In this document: piece by piece, positions 1 through 5,009 of the stretch | How the letters are laid out: each line of letters begins with the position of its first letter | Position numbering within the stretch: position 1 is the stretch's first letter | NCBI GenBank assembly: GCA_946537565.1 | Contig: CAMNFW010000097.1 | Coordinates: 1-7,603 of the forward strand | Source of the DNA: an uncultured Ruminococcus sp. | GTDB taxonomy: Bacteria; Bacillota; Clostridia; Oscillospirales; Ruminococcaceae | Length of the DNA stretch: 7,603 nucleotides | Direction: 5' to 3' | Made by a program: the position numbers and the translations under genes | The notes under the pieces: model-generated | Databases searched by the model: none | What the model saw: the letters and a program-made list of their open reading frames with translations, nothing else | What the model was told of the DNA's origin: nothing

Positions 1-17
1 CTTCTGTGTTGGGCTGC

Positions 18-31
18 GGTATAATTATACC
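18..31. repeat. Perfect 14-bp palindrome GGTATAATTATACC
   Basis: The sequence GGTATAATTATACC equals its own reverse complement over all 14 bases. It coincides with the -10 element of the possible leftward promoter, so it could be an operator for a dimeric repressor. It could also simply be a symmetric -10 region, since TATAAT and ATTATA overlap readily in AT-rich DNA. Confidence 0.4.
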
Positions 32-52
32 ACTTATACTGTTAAAAGTAAA
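24..52 (-). promoter_or_regulatory. Possible leftward sigma-A promoter
   Basis: Read on the minus strand, a perfect -10 box TATAAT (29-24) lies 17 bases downstream of TTTACT (52-47), which matches four of the six consensus -35 bases. Transcription would run out of the left edge of the window, so the gene it would drive cannot be seen. The -10 box sits inside a perfect palindrome (18-31). The region is AT-rich, so chance matches are possible. Confidence 0.4.
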
Positions 53-214
53 TAACCTCATTTGTAGAATATTTTTAAAAGCACCGCTGAGTTATAGTGC
101 ATTTTTACACAGCGTAAATTCTTTGCAGGTAAGTGTTCTTCTGTAACAAAAAAGCTTGTCTGCGGGGAAATCACATAGTCCTGTTTGGCATTTTATTCCG
201 GACCATTGTTGATA
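53..214. other. Non-coding stretch, no gene seen
   Basis: No ORF with a ribosome binding site was found on either strand between the possible leftward promoter and the strong rightward promoter at 215. Only short weak complementary pairs are present, for example GCAC...GTGC and CGCTG...CAGCG around positions 80-115. They are too short to call a terminator. The stretch appears to be a spacer between divergent transcription units. Confidence 0.6.
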
Positions 215-243
215 TTGACAAGATTTATTTACCATGATATAAT
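215..243 (+). promoter_or_regulatory. Perfect extended -10 sigma-A promoter
   Basis: A consensus -35 TTGACA (215-220) and consensus -10 TATAAT (238-243) are separated by exactly 17 bases, with an extended -10 TG at 235-236. Transcription should begin near 250. This would be a very strong vegetative promoter. It drives a leader of about 150 nt that contains a small ORF and an intrinsic terminator ahead of the gene at 401. A maximal promoter followed by a terminator is the usual arrangement of attenuated genes or of stand-alone small RNAs. Confidence 0.85.
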
Positions 244-258
244 ATTTTTGTACTACAC

Positions 259-339
259 TCTTTCGCCATTATGCGTTTTGAATTGTTTTTTTGAGAGGAG
301 AATTGACATGGTATTCAGAAGATTCTGGGCAGCGAAAGG
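259..339 (+). promoter_or_regulatory. Candidate antiterminator pairing in the leader
   Basis: Bases 259-266 (UCUUUCGC in RNA) can pair with 332-339 (GCGAAAGG): seven Watson-Crick pairs plus one G-U. Bases 332-339 are most of the left arm of the terminator hairpin at 332-359, so the two structures exclude each other. The upstream strand lies about 10 nt into the predicted transcript. The leader peptide ORF sits mostly in the loop between the strands, so ribosome position could choose between the structures. This is inference from complementarity alone; an 8-bp match can occur by chance. Confidence 0.4.
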
Positions 340-367
340 CGGCAGCTTCCGCCTTTTGCATTTTTAG
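308..367 (+). CDS. Putative 19-residue leader peptide
   Basis: A 20-codon frame (stop included) starts at ATG 308, seven bases after an AGGAG ribosome binding site (296-300). The peptide would be MVFRRFWAAKGGSFRLLHF: basic and aromatic, with four Phe, three Arg and one Trp. The terminator hairpin (332-359) lies wholly inside the frame, and the TAG stop falls at the end of its T-run. A ribosome translating to the end would therefore melt the hairpin, while one stalled near codons 8-11 would mask its left arm. The frame extends upstream through TTG 185, but the promoter at 215-243 places the transcript start near 250, so ATG 308 is preferred. The peptide is not one I recognise. It may instead be a fortuitous ORF over a small RNA. 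Confidence 0.5.
   Translation: MVFRRFWAAKGGSFRLLHF
332..365 (+). terminator. Rho-independent terminator inside the leader ORF
   Basis: An 11-bp stem is formed by GCGAAAGGCGG (332-342) and CCGCCTTTTGC (349-359), with one G-U pair and a 6-base loop. It is followed by ATTTTT (360-365). It lies between a perfect promoter and the gene at 401, with no other convincing promoter between. Either it attenuates the downstream operon conditionally, or it ends an independent small RNA of about 115 nt. A TATAAT at 372-377 has no suitable -35 element. Confidence 0.8.
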
Positions 368-400
368 CCTGTATAATTATGTGAAAAAAGGAGCTGTGTT

Positions 401-1129
401 ATGAGATCTGAAAATATGCCCTATGTGATCTGTCATATGGTCATTTCTATCGACGGAAAGGTCACGGGAGATTTTCTCGGCAGCAGTACCGGTTTGCTTG
501 CAGCTGAGGAATACTATGAGATAAACCGTAAACTGAAAGGCGATGCGTTTGCCTGCGGACGTGTTACAATGGAAAGCAGCTTTACCGGCGGCTTTAAGCC
601 TGATCTCGCTGAGTATGAAAATGCTGACGTTCCGGCTGGTGACTTTATCGCCCGTAAACACGGATACTATGCGGTTTCCTTTGACCGCCACGGAAACGTT
701 GGCTGGTCTGACGGCATTATCCATGACGAGGACGCAGGCTATGACGACTGCCATATAATTGAAGTGCTGACTGAGGACGTTCCTGCCGGAATACTGGCTT
801 ATTACCGTGATATCGGCGTTTCCTATATATTTGCAGGAAAGCATGATATCGACATTGACTATGCACTTAAAAAACTGTACGATCTGTTCGGTATCAGACA
901 GCTGATGCTGGAGGGCGGAAGCATCATAAACGGTGCTTTTTTCCGTGCAGATGCTGTTGATGAGCTGAGTCTGGTGTATGCTCCGGTCATTGCTGATGAG
1001 GACGATAAACCACTGTTCAGCCAGTGCCGGTTCAGGGAATTCAGAAGCTTTCATTCGCAAATGCTCAGCAATGGCATTATGTGGCTCAGATTCAAAAGGG
1101 ACAATGGCATTAAGGGTGGTCAGTCATGA
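401..1129 (+). CDS. RibD C-terminal / dihydrofolate reductase-fold family reductase
   Basis: This 242-residue cytosolic protein resembles the stand-alone RibD reductase domain, a dihydrofolate reductase fold that normally binds NADPH. Family features visible are the N-terminal strand with ISIDGK (residues 15-20), CGRVTM (52-57), a strand before the cofactor site (YIFAG, 132-136), and the diagnostic LMLEGG (168-173) followed by N-G-A-F-F and DELSLVYAPVI. No N-terminal cytidine-deaminase-like domain (HAE/PCxxC) is present, so it is not a bifunctional RibD, and no other riboflavin genes adjoin it. The true substrate is unknown. The start follows AAAAAAGGAG (384-393) with 7-base spacing. The next gene overlaps its stop by four bases. 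Expression probably depends on the upstream promoter and terminator-containing leader. I am confident of the family, not of the reaction. Confidence 0.88.
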   Translation: MRSENMPYVICHMVISIDGKVTGDFLGSSTGLLAAEEYYEINRKLKGDAFACGRVTMESSFTGGFKPDLAEYENADVPAGDFIARKHGYYAVSFDRHGNVGWSDGIIHDEDAGYDDCHIIEVLTEDVPAGILAYYRDIGVSYIFAGKHDIDIDYALKKLYDLFGIRQLMLEGGSIINGAFFRADAVDELSLVYAPVIADEDDKPLFSQCRFREFRSFHSQMLSNGIMWLRFKRDNGIKGGQS

Positions 1130-1557
1130 GGATCTTTATTGATGCGGACGGCTGTCCTGTGGTGGATAATGCTGTGAGAACAGCCGGAAAATTCGGTGTG
1201 AAATGCACTATCATCTGCGATACGTCTCATTCGCTGCAGCGTGAAGATGCTGAAACTGTAATTGTTGACAAGGGGGCGGACAGTGCGGATTTCCGTCTGG
1301 TGAATCTTCTCTCAGCCGGTGATATTGCTGTTACTCAGGACTATGGACTGGCAGCAATGTGTCTGAGCAGGGGAGCTGTGGTTATTGACCAGGACGGAAG
1401 ACAGTATACAGATGATAACATCTCCGGTCTGCTGGAATTCCGGGCGGTCTCAGCTAAGGTCAGACGCAGCGGAGGACGTATGAAAGGCAAGCCTAAGCGT
1501 ATTCCTCAGCAGGACAGCGATTTTGAAAGGTCACTGTCCGCTCTCCTCAGCAGATGA
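1126..1557 (+). CDS. YaiI/YqxD family protein (DUF188, UPF0178)
   Basis: This 143-residue protein matches the usual length of the YaiI/YqxD family. Hallmarks visible are the N-terminal IDADGCPV (residues 5-12), the central acidic motif DKGADSADF (48-56), GDIAVTQDYGLA (65-76), and a basic C-terminal part rich in Arg and Lys (about 110-125). The conserved acids D6, D8, D52, D55, D66 and D72 fit a metal-binding site. From memory, the family is grouped with PIN-like nuclease folds, but I know of no firmly established biochemical role. The start ATG overlaps the preceding stop (ATGA, 1126-1129), and AAGGGTGG (1112-1119) supplies its ribosome binding site, so the two genes are translationally coupled. 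Nothing looks truncated. Confidence 0.93.
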   Translation: MRIFIDADGCPVVDNAVRTAGKFGVKCTIICDTSHSLQREDAETVIVDKGADSADFRLVNLLSAGDIAVTQDYGLAAMCLSRGAVVIDQDGRQYTDDNISGLLEFRAVSAKVRRSGGRMKGKPKRIPQQDSDFERSLSALLSR

Positions 1558-1565
1558 CTGCGGAC
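1536..1565 (+). terminator. Weak possible terminator after the YaiI/YqxD gene
   Basis: GTCCGC (1536-1541) can pair with GCGGAC (1560-1565). The stem extends by two pairs beyond a T-T mismatch, and the stop codon lies in the 18-base loop. The following bases (TGTTTAAAAAT) are a poor T-run, so termination here would be inefficient. A separate promoter follows at 1613, which fits a transcription-unit boundary near this point. Confidence 0.25.
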
Positions 1566-1612
1566 TGTTTAAAAATATATAACGTTATGTACAAAAATTA
1601 TTGAATGATACC

Positions 1613-1641
1613 TTGATTTTTTTATGGCTGTATGATATACT
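1613..1641 (+). promoter_or_regulatory. Extended -10 promoter of the NYN-HD operon
   Basis: TTGATT (1613-1618) and TATACT (1636-1641) are separated by 17 bases, with an extended -10 TG at 1633-1634. Transcription should start near 1648, giving an untranslated leader of about 46 bases before ATG 1694. This rules out the alternative in-frame TTG at 1601 as the start of the next gene. An imperfect palindrome centred on ATAACGTTAT (1579-1588) lies about 25 bases upstream of the -35 box. Confidence 0.7.
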
Positions 1642-1693
1642 ATTAAAAAGATTAAAATTATCTTTATTGTATTTTAACAAGGAGGTGCTGTTT

Positions 1694-3040
1694 ATGAATA
1701 ATAATAAATATTCAACTGTTGACACTAAAGAACTGGTCACTATTATTGCTTATCTTATCGGTGTCAGAAAACATATCGTCGAAAAATGCTTCGATGCTGA
1801 ATGCCATGATATTTTGCAGTCATTATATGCCTCGCAGCCTGCTACTATAATAAGATATCTCTGCAAGCTTCGGACTACTCTTTTTCTCAGGTATAAAAAA
1901 ACTGATAATGAAATGAGATATAATCTTAAAAATCTTAATAATCTTGAATGGTATGATCATGAGAATATCGCTCAGCTGGAAGAATGGGGAATCCCGATAA
2001 TTAAAGCTAATTACCGCTCGGATAAGTATATGCTGGATATCAATTCACTGATAGCTAAATATATTGATGATGTTTCTTCATTGTTCCCGGACTGGGTGGA
2101 GTGGAGGTATGTAAGAGAATTGTTTGTTATCCCACATTATAATAATCCTGTCGCCCTTAAGCGTGAATTTGAAAAATATATGAAAAGCAAGGATTATTAT
2201 CCTTTCCAGGTCTATATCTACTGGACTCCTTTTGACTGCGGAAGTATGCTTATGTCGGACAGAAAATTTTTGCAGATAATTTACTGGCTCCATAACGATT
2301 CCTTTGAAGACCCAAGCAAATACCGTGATGCCAATGAGGAAACTAAAAATAATATCTATACCTTTATCCGCAGCAGCATGAGAACTGTTATTGCGGTGGA
2401 CTGCGAAAATTCCGATGTCTATAAGCTCTATGCCACGCTTAAAGGTCTTGATGAGAGTGAGCTTGAAAAAATTGAAAGAATTTACCTTTATGATGACCAC
2501 CATACTACTGTAGGCTGGCAATGGCTGGATAAGTTCACTGAAATTCCCGTTGAGCATATCATTATCGACAGAGTTACTGAGAGAAAAAGTCTCGTTGATA
2601 TCGTTATGACCGCCGGTGTCTGTCAGAATCATTTCGCTGAGGGCATCGACAGCTTCATTCTTGTTTCCAGCGACTCTGATTTCTGGGGACTTATAACTTC
2701 ACTGCCAAATGCTAAATTTCTCGTTATGTATGAATATGAAAACTGCGGACGGGCAATAAAAAATGCTCTTGAGGAGCATGATATCTATTACTGTGCCATT
2801 GATGACTTCTGTTCAGCCAATGTTGACGGCTTCAAAAGAGCTGTGCTGCTGGGGCTGCTGCAAAAATATCTGCCTGATATCCTCTACTGCAACGGCAGAG
2901 AACTGGTGGAACATCTTTATGAGGAAGCCTGGATCGAGGGTACTGACAGCGAAAAAAATCATTTCTACGACCGGTATATCAAGACCCTAAGCCTTAAGGT
3001 CGATAAGGACGGAAACTTTACCGTTGAAGTTAAAAAATAA
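1694..3040 (+). CDS. NYN-domain (PIN-like) putative ribonuclease with large N-terminal domain
   Basis: This 448-residue protein is probably cytosolic. Residues about 230-375 form an NYN domain, a PIN-like metal-dependent RNase fold. The acidic signatures are TVIAVDCEN (231-239, D236), KSLVDIVM (298-305, D302) and VSSDSDFWGLI (324-334, D327 and D329), followed by FLVMYEYEN and YYCAIDDFC. The candidate catalytic acids are therefore intact. Residues 1-228 match no domain I can name; they are rich in aromatic and charged residues, including a conserved-looking stretch at 171-195. The C-terminal ~70 residues are helical and end in a basic tail. ATG 1694 is chosen because AAGGAGG (1679-1685) lies eight bases upstream and the promoter starts transcription after the earlier TTG. 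The first ~500 bases are more AT-rich than neighbouring genes. It heads a likely operon with the HD-domain gene 13 bases downstream. RNA cleavage is inferred from the fold; the target is unknown. Confidence 0.85.
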   Translation: MNNNKYSTVDTKELVTIIAYLIGVRKHIVEKCFDAECHDILQSLYASQPATIIRYLCKLRTTLFLRYKKTDNEMRYNLKNLNNLEWYDHENIAQLEEWGIPIIKANYRSDKYMLDINSLIAKYIDDVSSLFPDWVEWRYVRELFVIPHYNNPVALKREFEKYMKSKDYYPFQVYIYWTPFDCGSMLMSDRKFLQIIYWLHNDSFEDPSKYRDANEETKNNIYTFIRSSMRTVIAVDCENSDVYKLYATLKGLDESELEKIERIYLYDDHHTTVGWQWLDKFTEIPVEHIIIDRVTERKSLVDIVMTAGVCQNHFAEGIDSFILVSSDSDFWGLITSLPNAKFLVMYEYENCGRAIKNALEEHDIYYCAIDDFCSANVDGFKRAVLLGLLQKYLPDILYCNGRELVEHLYEEAWIEGTDSEKNHFYDRYIKTLSLKVDKDGNFTVEVKK

Positions 3041-3053
3041 TGAGGTGCGGAAA

Positions 3054-3710
3054 ATGACTTACGAAGAGATCAAAAAAATAGAGGAGATAAGGATATATAT
3101 CAGTCAGGCTGATGAATCCCTGAACGCTCTCGGCTACACCGAACACAGCTTCCCTCATGTTACCACTGTTGCGGAAAGAGCCGGTTATATCCTTGAGACC
3201 CTCGGCTATCCGGAAAGAACTGTGGAGCTGGCTAAGATCGCCGGTTATCTTCATGATATCGGCAATCTCATAAACAGAGTCGATCACAGTCAGTCCGGTG
3301 CGATAATGGCTTTCAGAATCCTCGATCATCTCAACTTTCCACCGGAGGAGATTGGTCAGATCGTTACTGCTATCGGCAATCATGATGAAGGTTTCGGTGT
3401 GCCGGTAAGCGCTCTTGCTGCTGCACTGATACTTGCGGACAAAAGCGACGTAAGACGCAATCGTGTGAGAAATCAGGACGTTACTTCCTTCGATATCCAT
3501 GACAGAGTGAACTATTCGGTCACTAAGTCTGAGCTGAAAATAAATGAGGCTCATACTAATATAAAACTCAGGCTTTCAGTTGACACAAGATACGGCTCGG
3601 TAATGGACTATTTTGAGATCTTTCTCCAGCGTATGATCCTTTGCAGAAAAGCTGCTGACAAGCTGGGTCTTGAATTCAAGCTTATCATCAACGGTCAGCA
3701 GCTTATTTAA
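3054..3710 (+). CDS. HD-domain phosphohydrolase
   Basis: This 218-residue cytosolic protein carries a complete HD domain, the metal-dependent phosphohydrolase fold. The metal ligands appear in order as H35 (FPHV), H67-D68 (YLHDIGN), H78 and H110-D111 (IGNHDEG), then D129 (LADKSD). A conserved-looking tail follows (KSDVRRNRVRN, then FDIHDRVNYSV), and a C-terminal helical/strand part ends in LIINGQ. HD proteins hydrolyse nucleotides, cyclic dinucleotides or phosphomonoesters; no synthetase domain or GYP motif is present, so the substrate stays open. ATG 3054 is preferred over ATG 3024 because GAGG (3042-3045) sits eight bases upstream, while 3024 would overlap the NYN gene. The 13-base gap implies co-transcription with the NYN nuclease. 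The family call is firm, the substrate unknown. Confidence 0.9.
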   Translation: MTYEEIKKIEEIRIYISQADESLNALGYTEHSFPHVTTVAERAGYILETLGYPERTVELAKIAGYLHDIGNLINRVDHSQSGAIMAFRILDHLNFPPEEIGQIVTAIGNHDEGFGVPVSALAAALILADKSDVRRNRVRNQDVTSFDIHDRVNYSVTKSELKINEAHTNIKLRLSVDTRYGSVMDYFEIFLQRMILCRKAADKLGLEFKLIINGQQLI

Positions 3711-3767
3711 CCTATGCAGCATCAGAAGGTCGGACAGAATTATTTCTCATTGAAAGAGGTATCTGAA

Positions 3768-4100
3768 ATGGATAACGGTTTTTCTGTTCTCATGATGATT
3801 TTTGGCGGAGCTATCCTGTTTTATGCCGGTTTGCTGACCACCGGCAATCCTAAGCTCCTGCCGTTTACTGTACAGCCGACCCTGAGAAAAAAAGATAAAA
3901 AAAGTCAGGTAAGACATATTGCTGCAATTACCGCAGCAGTTGGCGTGCCGTTTTTGCTGGGAGGTTTTGCAGGTCAGTTCTGGGGCGATCTTGTCTGCCT
4001 GATAGTTATGGGTGCGCTGGGAGTTTTGCTGATAATAATCGCCCTCATTCCAAATAAGAATAAGGGCGGAAATCCTGATGAGGATAACGAGGAAAAATAA
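3768..4100 (+). CDS. Small three-helix membrane protein of unknown function
   Basis: This 110-residue protein matches no family I can name. Three hydrophobic segments are visible: about residues 5-25, 51-69 and 73-94. A strongly basic loop (RKKDKKSQVRH, 40-50) between the first two is probably cytoplasmic by the positive-inside rule. The tail (GGNPDEDNEEK) is short and acidic. No catalytic motif or lipobox is evident. ATG 3768 is chosen over ATG 3714 because AAGAGG (3754-3759) precedes it with 8-base spacing and the first helix begins directly; the earlier ATG has no ribosome binding site. The gene lies 57 bases after the HD gene in the same direction, with no obvious promoter or terminator between, so it is probably the last gene of that operon. 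It converges on the AraC gene. Confidence 0.7.
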   Translation: MDNGFSVLMMIFGGAILFYAGLLTTGNPKLLPFTVQPTLRKKDKKSQVRHIAAITAAVGVPFLLGGFAGQFWGDLVCLIVMGALGVLLIIIALIPNKNKGGNPDEDNEEK

Positions 4101-4139
4101 AAGCCGCAGGTTTGGCATTTTCAGTAAAAAATCACGGCT
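4093..4139 (-). terminator. Possible terminator for the AraC gene between convergent genes
   Basis: Read on the minus strand, AGCCG (4139-4135) pairs with CGGCT (4106-4102). An inner helix may form from ATTTT and AAAAT (4132-4128 with 4121-4117). The stem is followed by TTTATTTTT (4101-4093), a fair T-run. The GC stem is only five pairs and the structure is asymmetric, so efficiency is doubtful. It overlaps the ends of both convergent genes. Confidence 0.35.
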
Positions 4140-4890
4140 GTTCCTGGTGAAGGGAATATACATCAGTGAATCTGCTGCGGTACTGAAAAGGCGTCATGCC
4201 TGTGTGTCTGCGGAATGCTGCCGAAAATGCGCTCTGTGACGAAAAGCCCAGCGATACCGCTATCTCAGAAAGCGGAAAATCTGAAAATATCAGGATATTC
4301 TGAGCAGTGGCTATCCTGGCTTTCAGAATGTACGCTTTTATCGGCATCTTCATCTCCTTTGAAAACAGCCTGGACAAATAGCTGGGATTCAGATTTTCAT
4401 GCTCCGCTGCCATTTCCAGTGTCAGGGCTGTTCCAAGATTGCGGTAGATATAATCCACCGTCCGCCGTACATGAAGTGAAATGCTGCTCGTCTTTTTAAC
4501 GTCACGCATACGCTCAGCAAAATCCAGCATAAGATCGCCGGTCAGTTCAATTACCTGATCGGGGTCTTTGCAGCTGTCACATTTTCTTATATATATATCA
4601 CTGAGAGTATAGGCGATATTGTGCGACATTCCGCCGTCTATACATATCCGGGCGATTATTCCTGCTCCAATGGCAAAGTGATACTGATTGTTCCGGAGAA
4701 GATTGTCCGACAGCTGACCTTTGCCTTCATAATAATGCAGCCGGATATCGTCAAAATTTTCACGGACTTTTTCTACGTCACCGTTTTTTATGTCATCGTA
4801 ACGGGAAAATTCACTGCTGATCTCCGTGCGCTGAAAGTCCTCTTCAAGCTGAACGAACAGTCTGTAGTTCAGCTCTTTGTTTGTGTTCAT
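4132..4890 (-). CDS. AraC-family transcriptional regulator
   Basis: This 252-residue DNA-binding protein has a C-terminal AraC/XylS domain with two helix-turn-helix units. The first is about residues 157-180 (LTLEMAAEHENLNPSYLSRLF). The second is about 207-238 (LSEIAVSLGFSSQSAFSAAFRRHTGMTPFQYR), which holds the family signature. The N-terminal ~140 residues look helical and lack an obvious cupin sugar-binding fold; the stretch LLRNNQYHFAIGAGIIARIC to YTLSDIYIRK resembles a domain seen in clostridial AraC proteins whose ligand I do not know. Start 4890 is chosen because GAGG (4902-4899) lies eight bases upstream. The alternative ATG at 4920 falls in the promoter -10 region and ATG 4896 is too close to that ribosome binding site. 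It is divergent from a MATE exporter gene across a 119-base gap and probably controls it. Whether it activates or represses cannot be told. Confidence 0.92.
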   Translation of the reverse strand: MNTNKELNYRLFVQLEEDFQRTEISSEFSRYDDIKNGDVEKVRENFDDIRLHYYEGKGQLSDNLLRNNQYHFAIGAGIIARICIDGGMSHNIAYTLSDIYIRKCDSCKDPDQVIELTGDLMLDFAERMRDVKKTSSISLHVRRTVDYIYRNLGTALTLEMAAEHENLNPSYLSRLFSKEMKMPIKAYILKARIATAQNILIFSDFPLSEIAVSLGFSSQSAFSAAFRRHTGMTPFQYRSRFTDVYSLHQEQP

Positions 4891-4910
4891 CTTCATCACC
4901 TCACTTTGCA

Positions 4911-4939
4911 AGAATATCATATTTTTGATAAAAAGTCAA
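4911..4939 (-). promoter_or_regulatory. Promoter of the AraC-family regulator
   Basis: On the minus strand TTGACT (4939-4934, five of six matches) is separated by 17 bases from TATTCT (4916-4911, four of six). Transcription would begin near 4904, leaving a leader of about 14 bases that carries the ribosome binding site. This supports the ATG at 4890 as the true start. Confidence 0.65.
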
Positions 4940-4960
4940 TAGAATTGATAGATTTGTAAG

Positions 4961-4997
4961 GTTCATCTGATTATAATATGTCTTAAATCAAATGAAC
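4961..4997. promoter_or_regulatory. Inverted repeat over the MATE promoter, candidate operator
   Basis: Arms GTTCATCTGATT (4961-4972) and AATCAAATGAAC (4986-4997) are reverse complements at 11 of 12 positions, separated by 13 bases. The dyad straddles the TATAAT at 4972-4977 and the predicted start point near 4984. It therefore cannot be a simple transcript hairpin and is well placed as a protein-binding site. The divergent AraC protein is an obvious candidate binder, although AraC proteins more often bind direct repeats; another dimeric repressor is possible. Confidence 0.6.
4972..4977 (+). promoter_or_regulatory. -10 element of the MATE/aldo-keto reductase promoter
   Basis: A perfect TATAAT lies 32 bases before the MATE start codon at 5010. 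No good -35 is found at 16-18 base spacing: the 17-base position (4949-4954) reads TAGATT. The nearest good match, TTGATA at 4945-4950, is 21 bases away. A consensus -10 with a poor -35 is typical of promoters that need an activator, which fits control by the divergent AraC-family protein. Confidence 0.5.
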
Positions 4998-5009
4998 GGA
5001 GTGATGATC

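Noticed and set aside
80..115. Possible terminator hairpin from GCAC/GTGC or CGCTG/CAGCG pairs
   Set aside because: The stems are only four to five pairs with long loops, and the T-run is inside rather than after the stem.
271..294. Seven-codon ORF from ATG 271 in the leader
   Set aside because: It has no ribosome binding site upstream, and its run of Phe codons simply reflects the T-rich sequence.
185..307. Upstream extension of the leader ORF from TTG 185
   Set aside because: It begins before the perfect promoter at 215-243, so the start would not be on the transcript. ATG 308 has the ribosome binding site.
377..1060. Long minus-strand open frame of 227 codons opposite the RibD-C gene
   Set aside because: It lies fully antisense to a gene with clear family motifs, has no recognisable domain and no convincing ribosome binding site. 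It is a codon-bias shadow.
1601..1693. 31-codon N-terminal extension of the NYN protein from TTG 1601
   Set aside because: The promoter at 1613-1641 overlaps it, and AAGGAGG is correctly spaced before ATG 1694.
2078..2632. Minus-strand open frame inside the NYN gene
   Set aside because: It is antisense to a well-supported coding region and has no domain or ribosome binding site evidence.
3030..3554. Minus-strand open frame opposite the HD-domain gene
   Set aside because: The plus strand carries the full set of HD metal ligands; the antisense frame has no recognisable features.
1694..3710. NYN-HD pair as a toxin-antitoxin system or a known anti-phage system
   Set aside because: The proteins are larger than typical toxin-antitoxin partners, no antitoxin-like DNA-binding protein is present, and no hallmark defence gene or mobile element is nearby.
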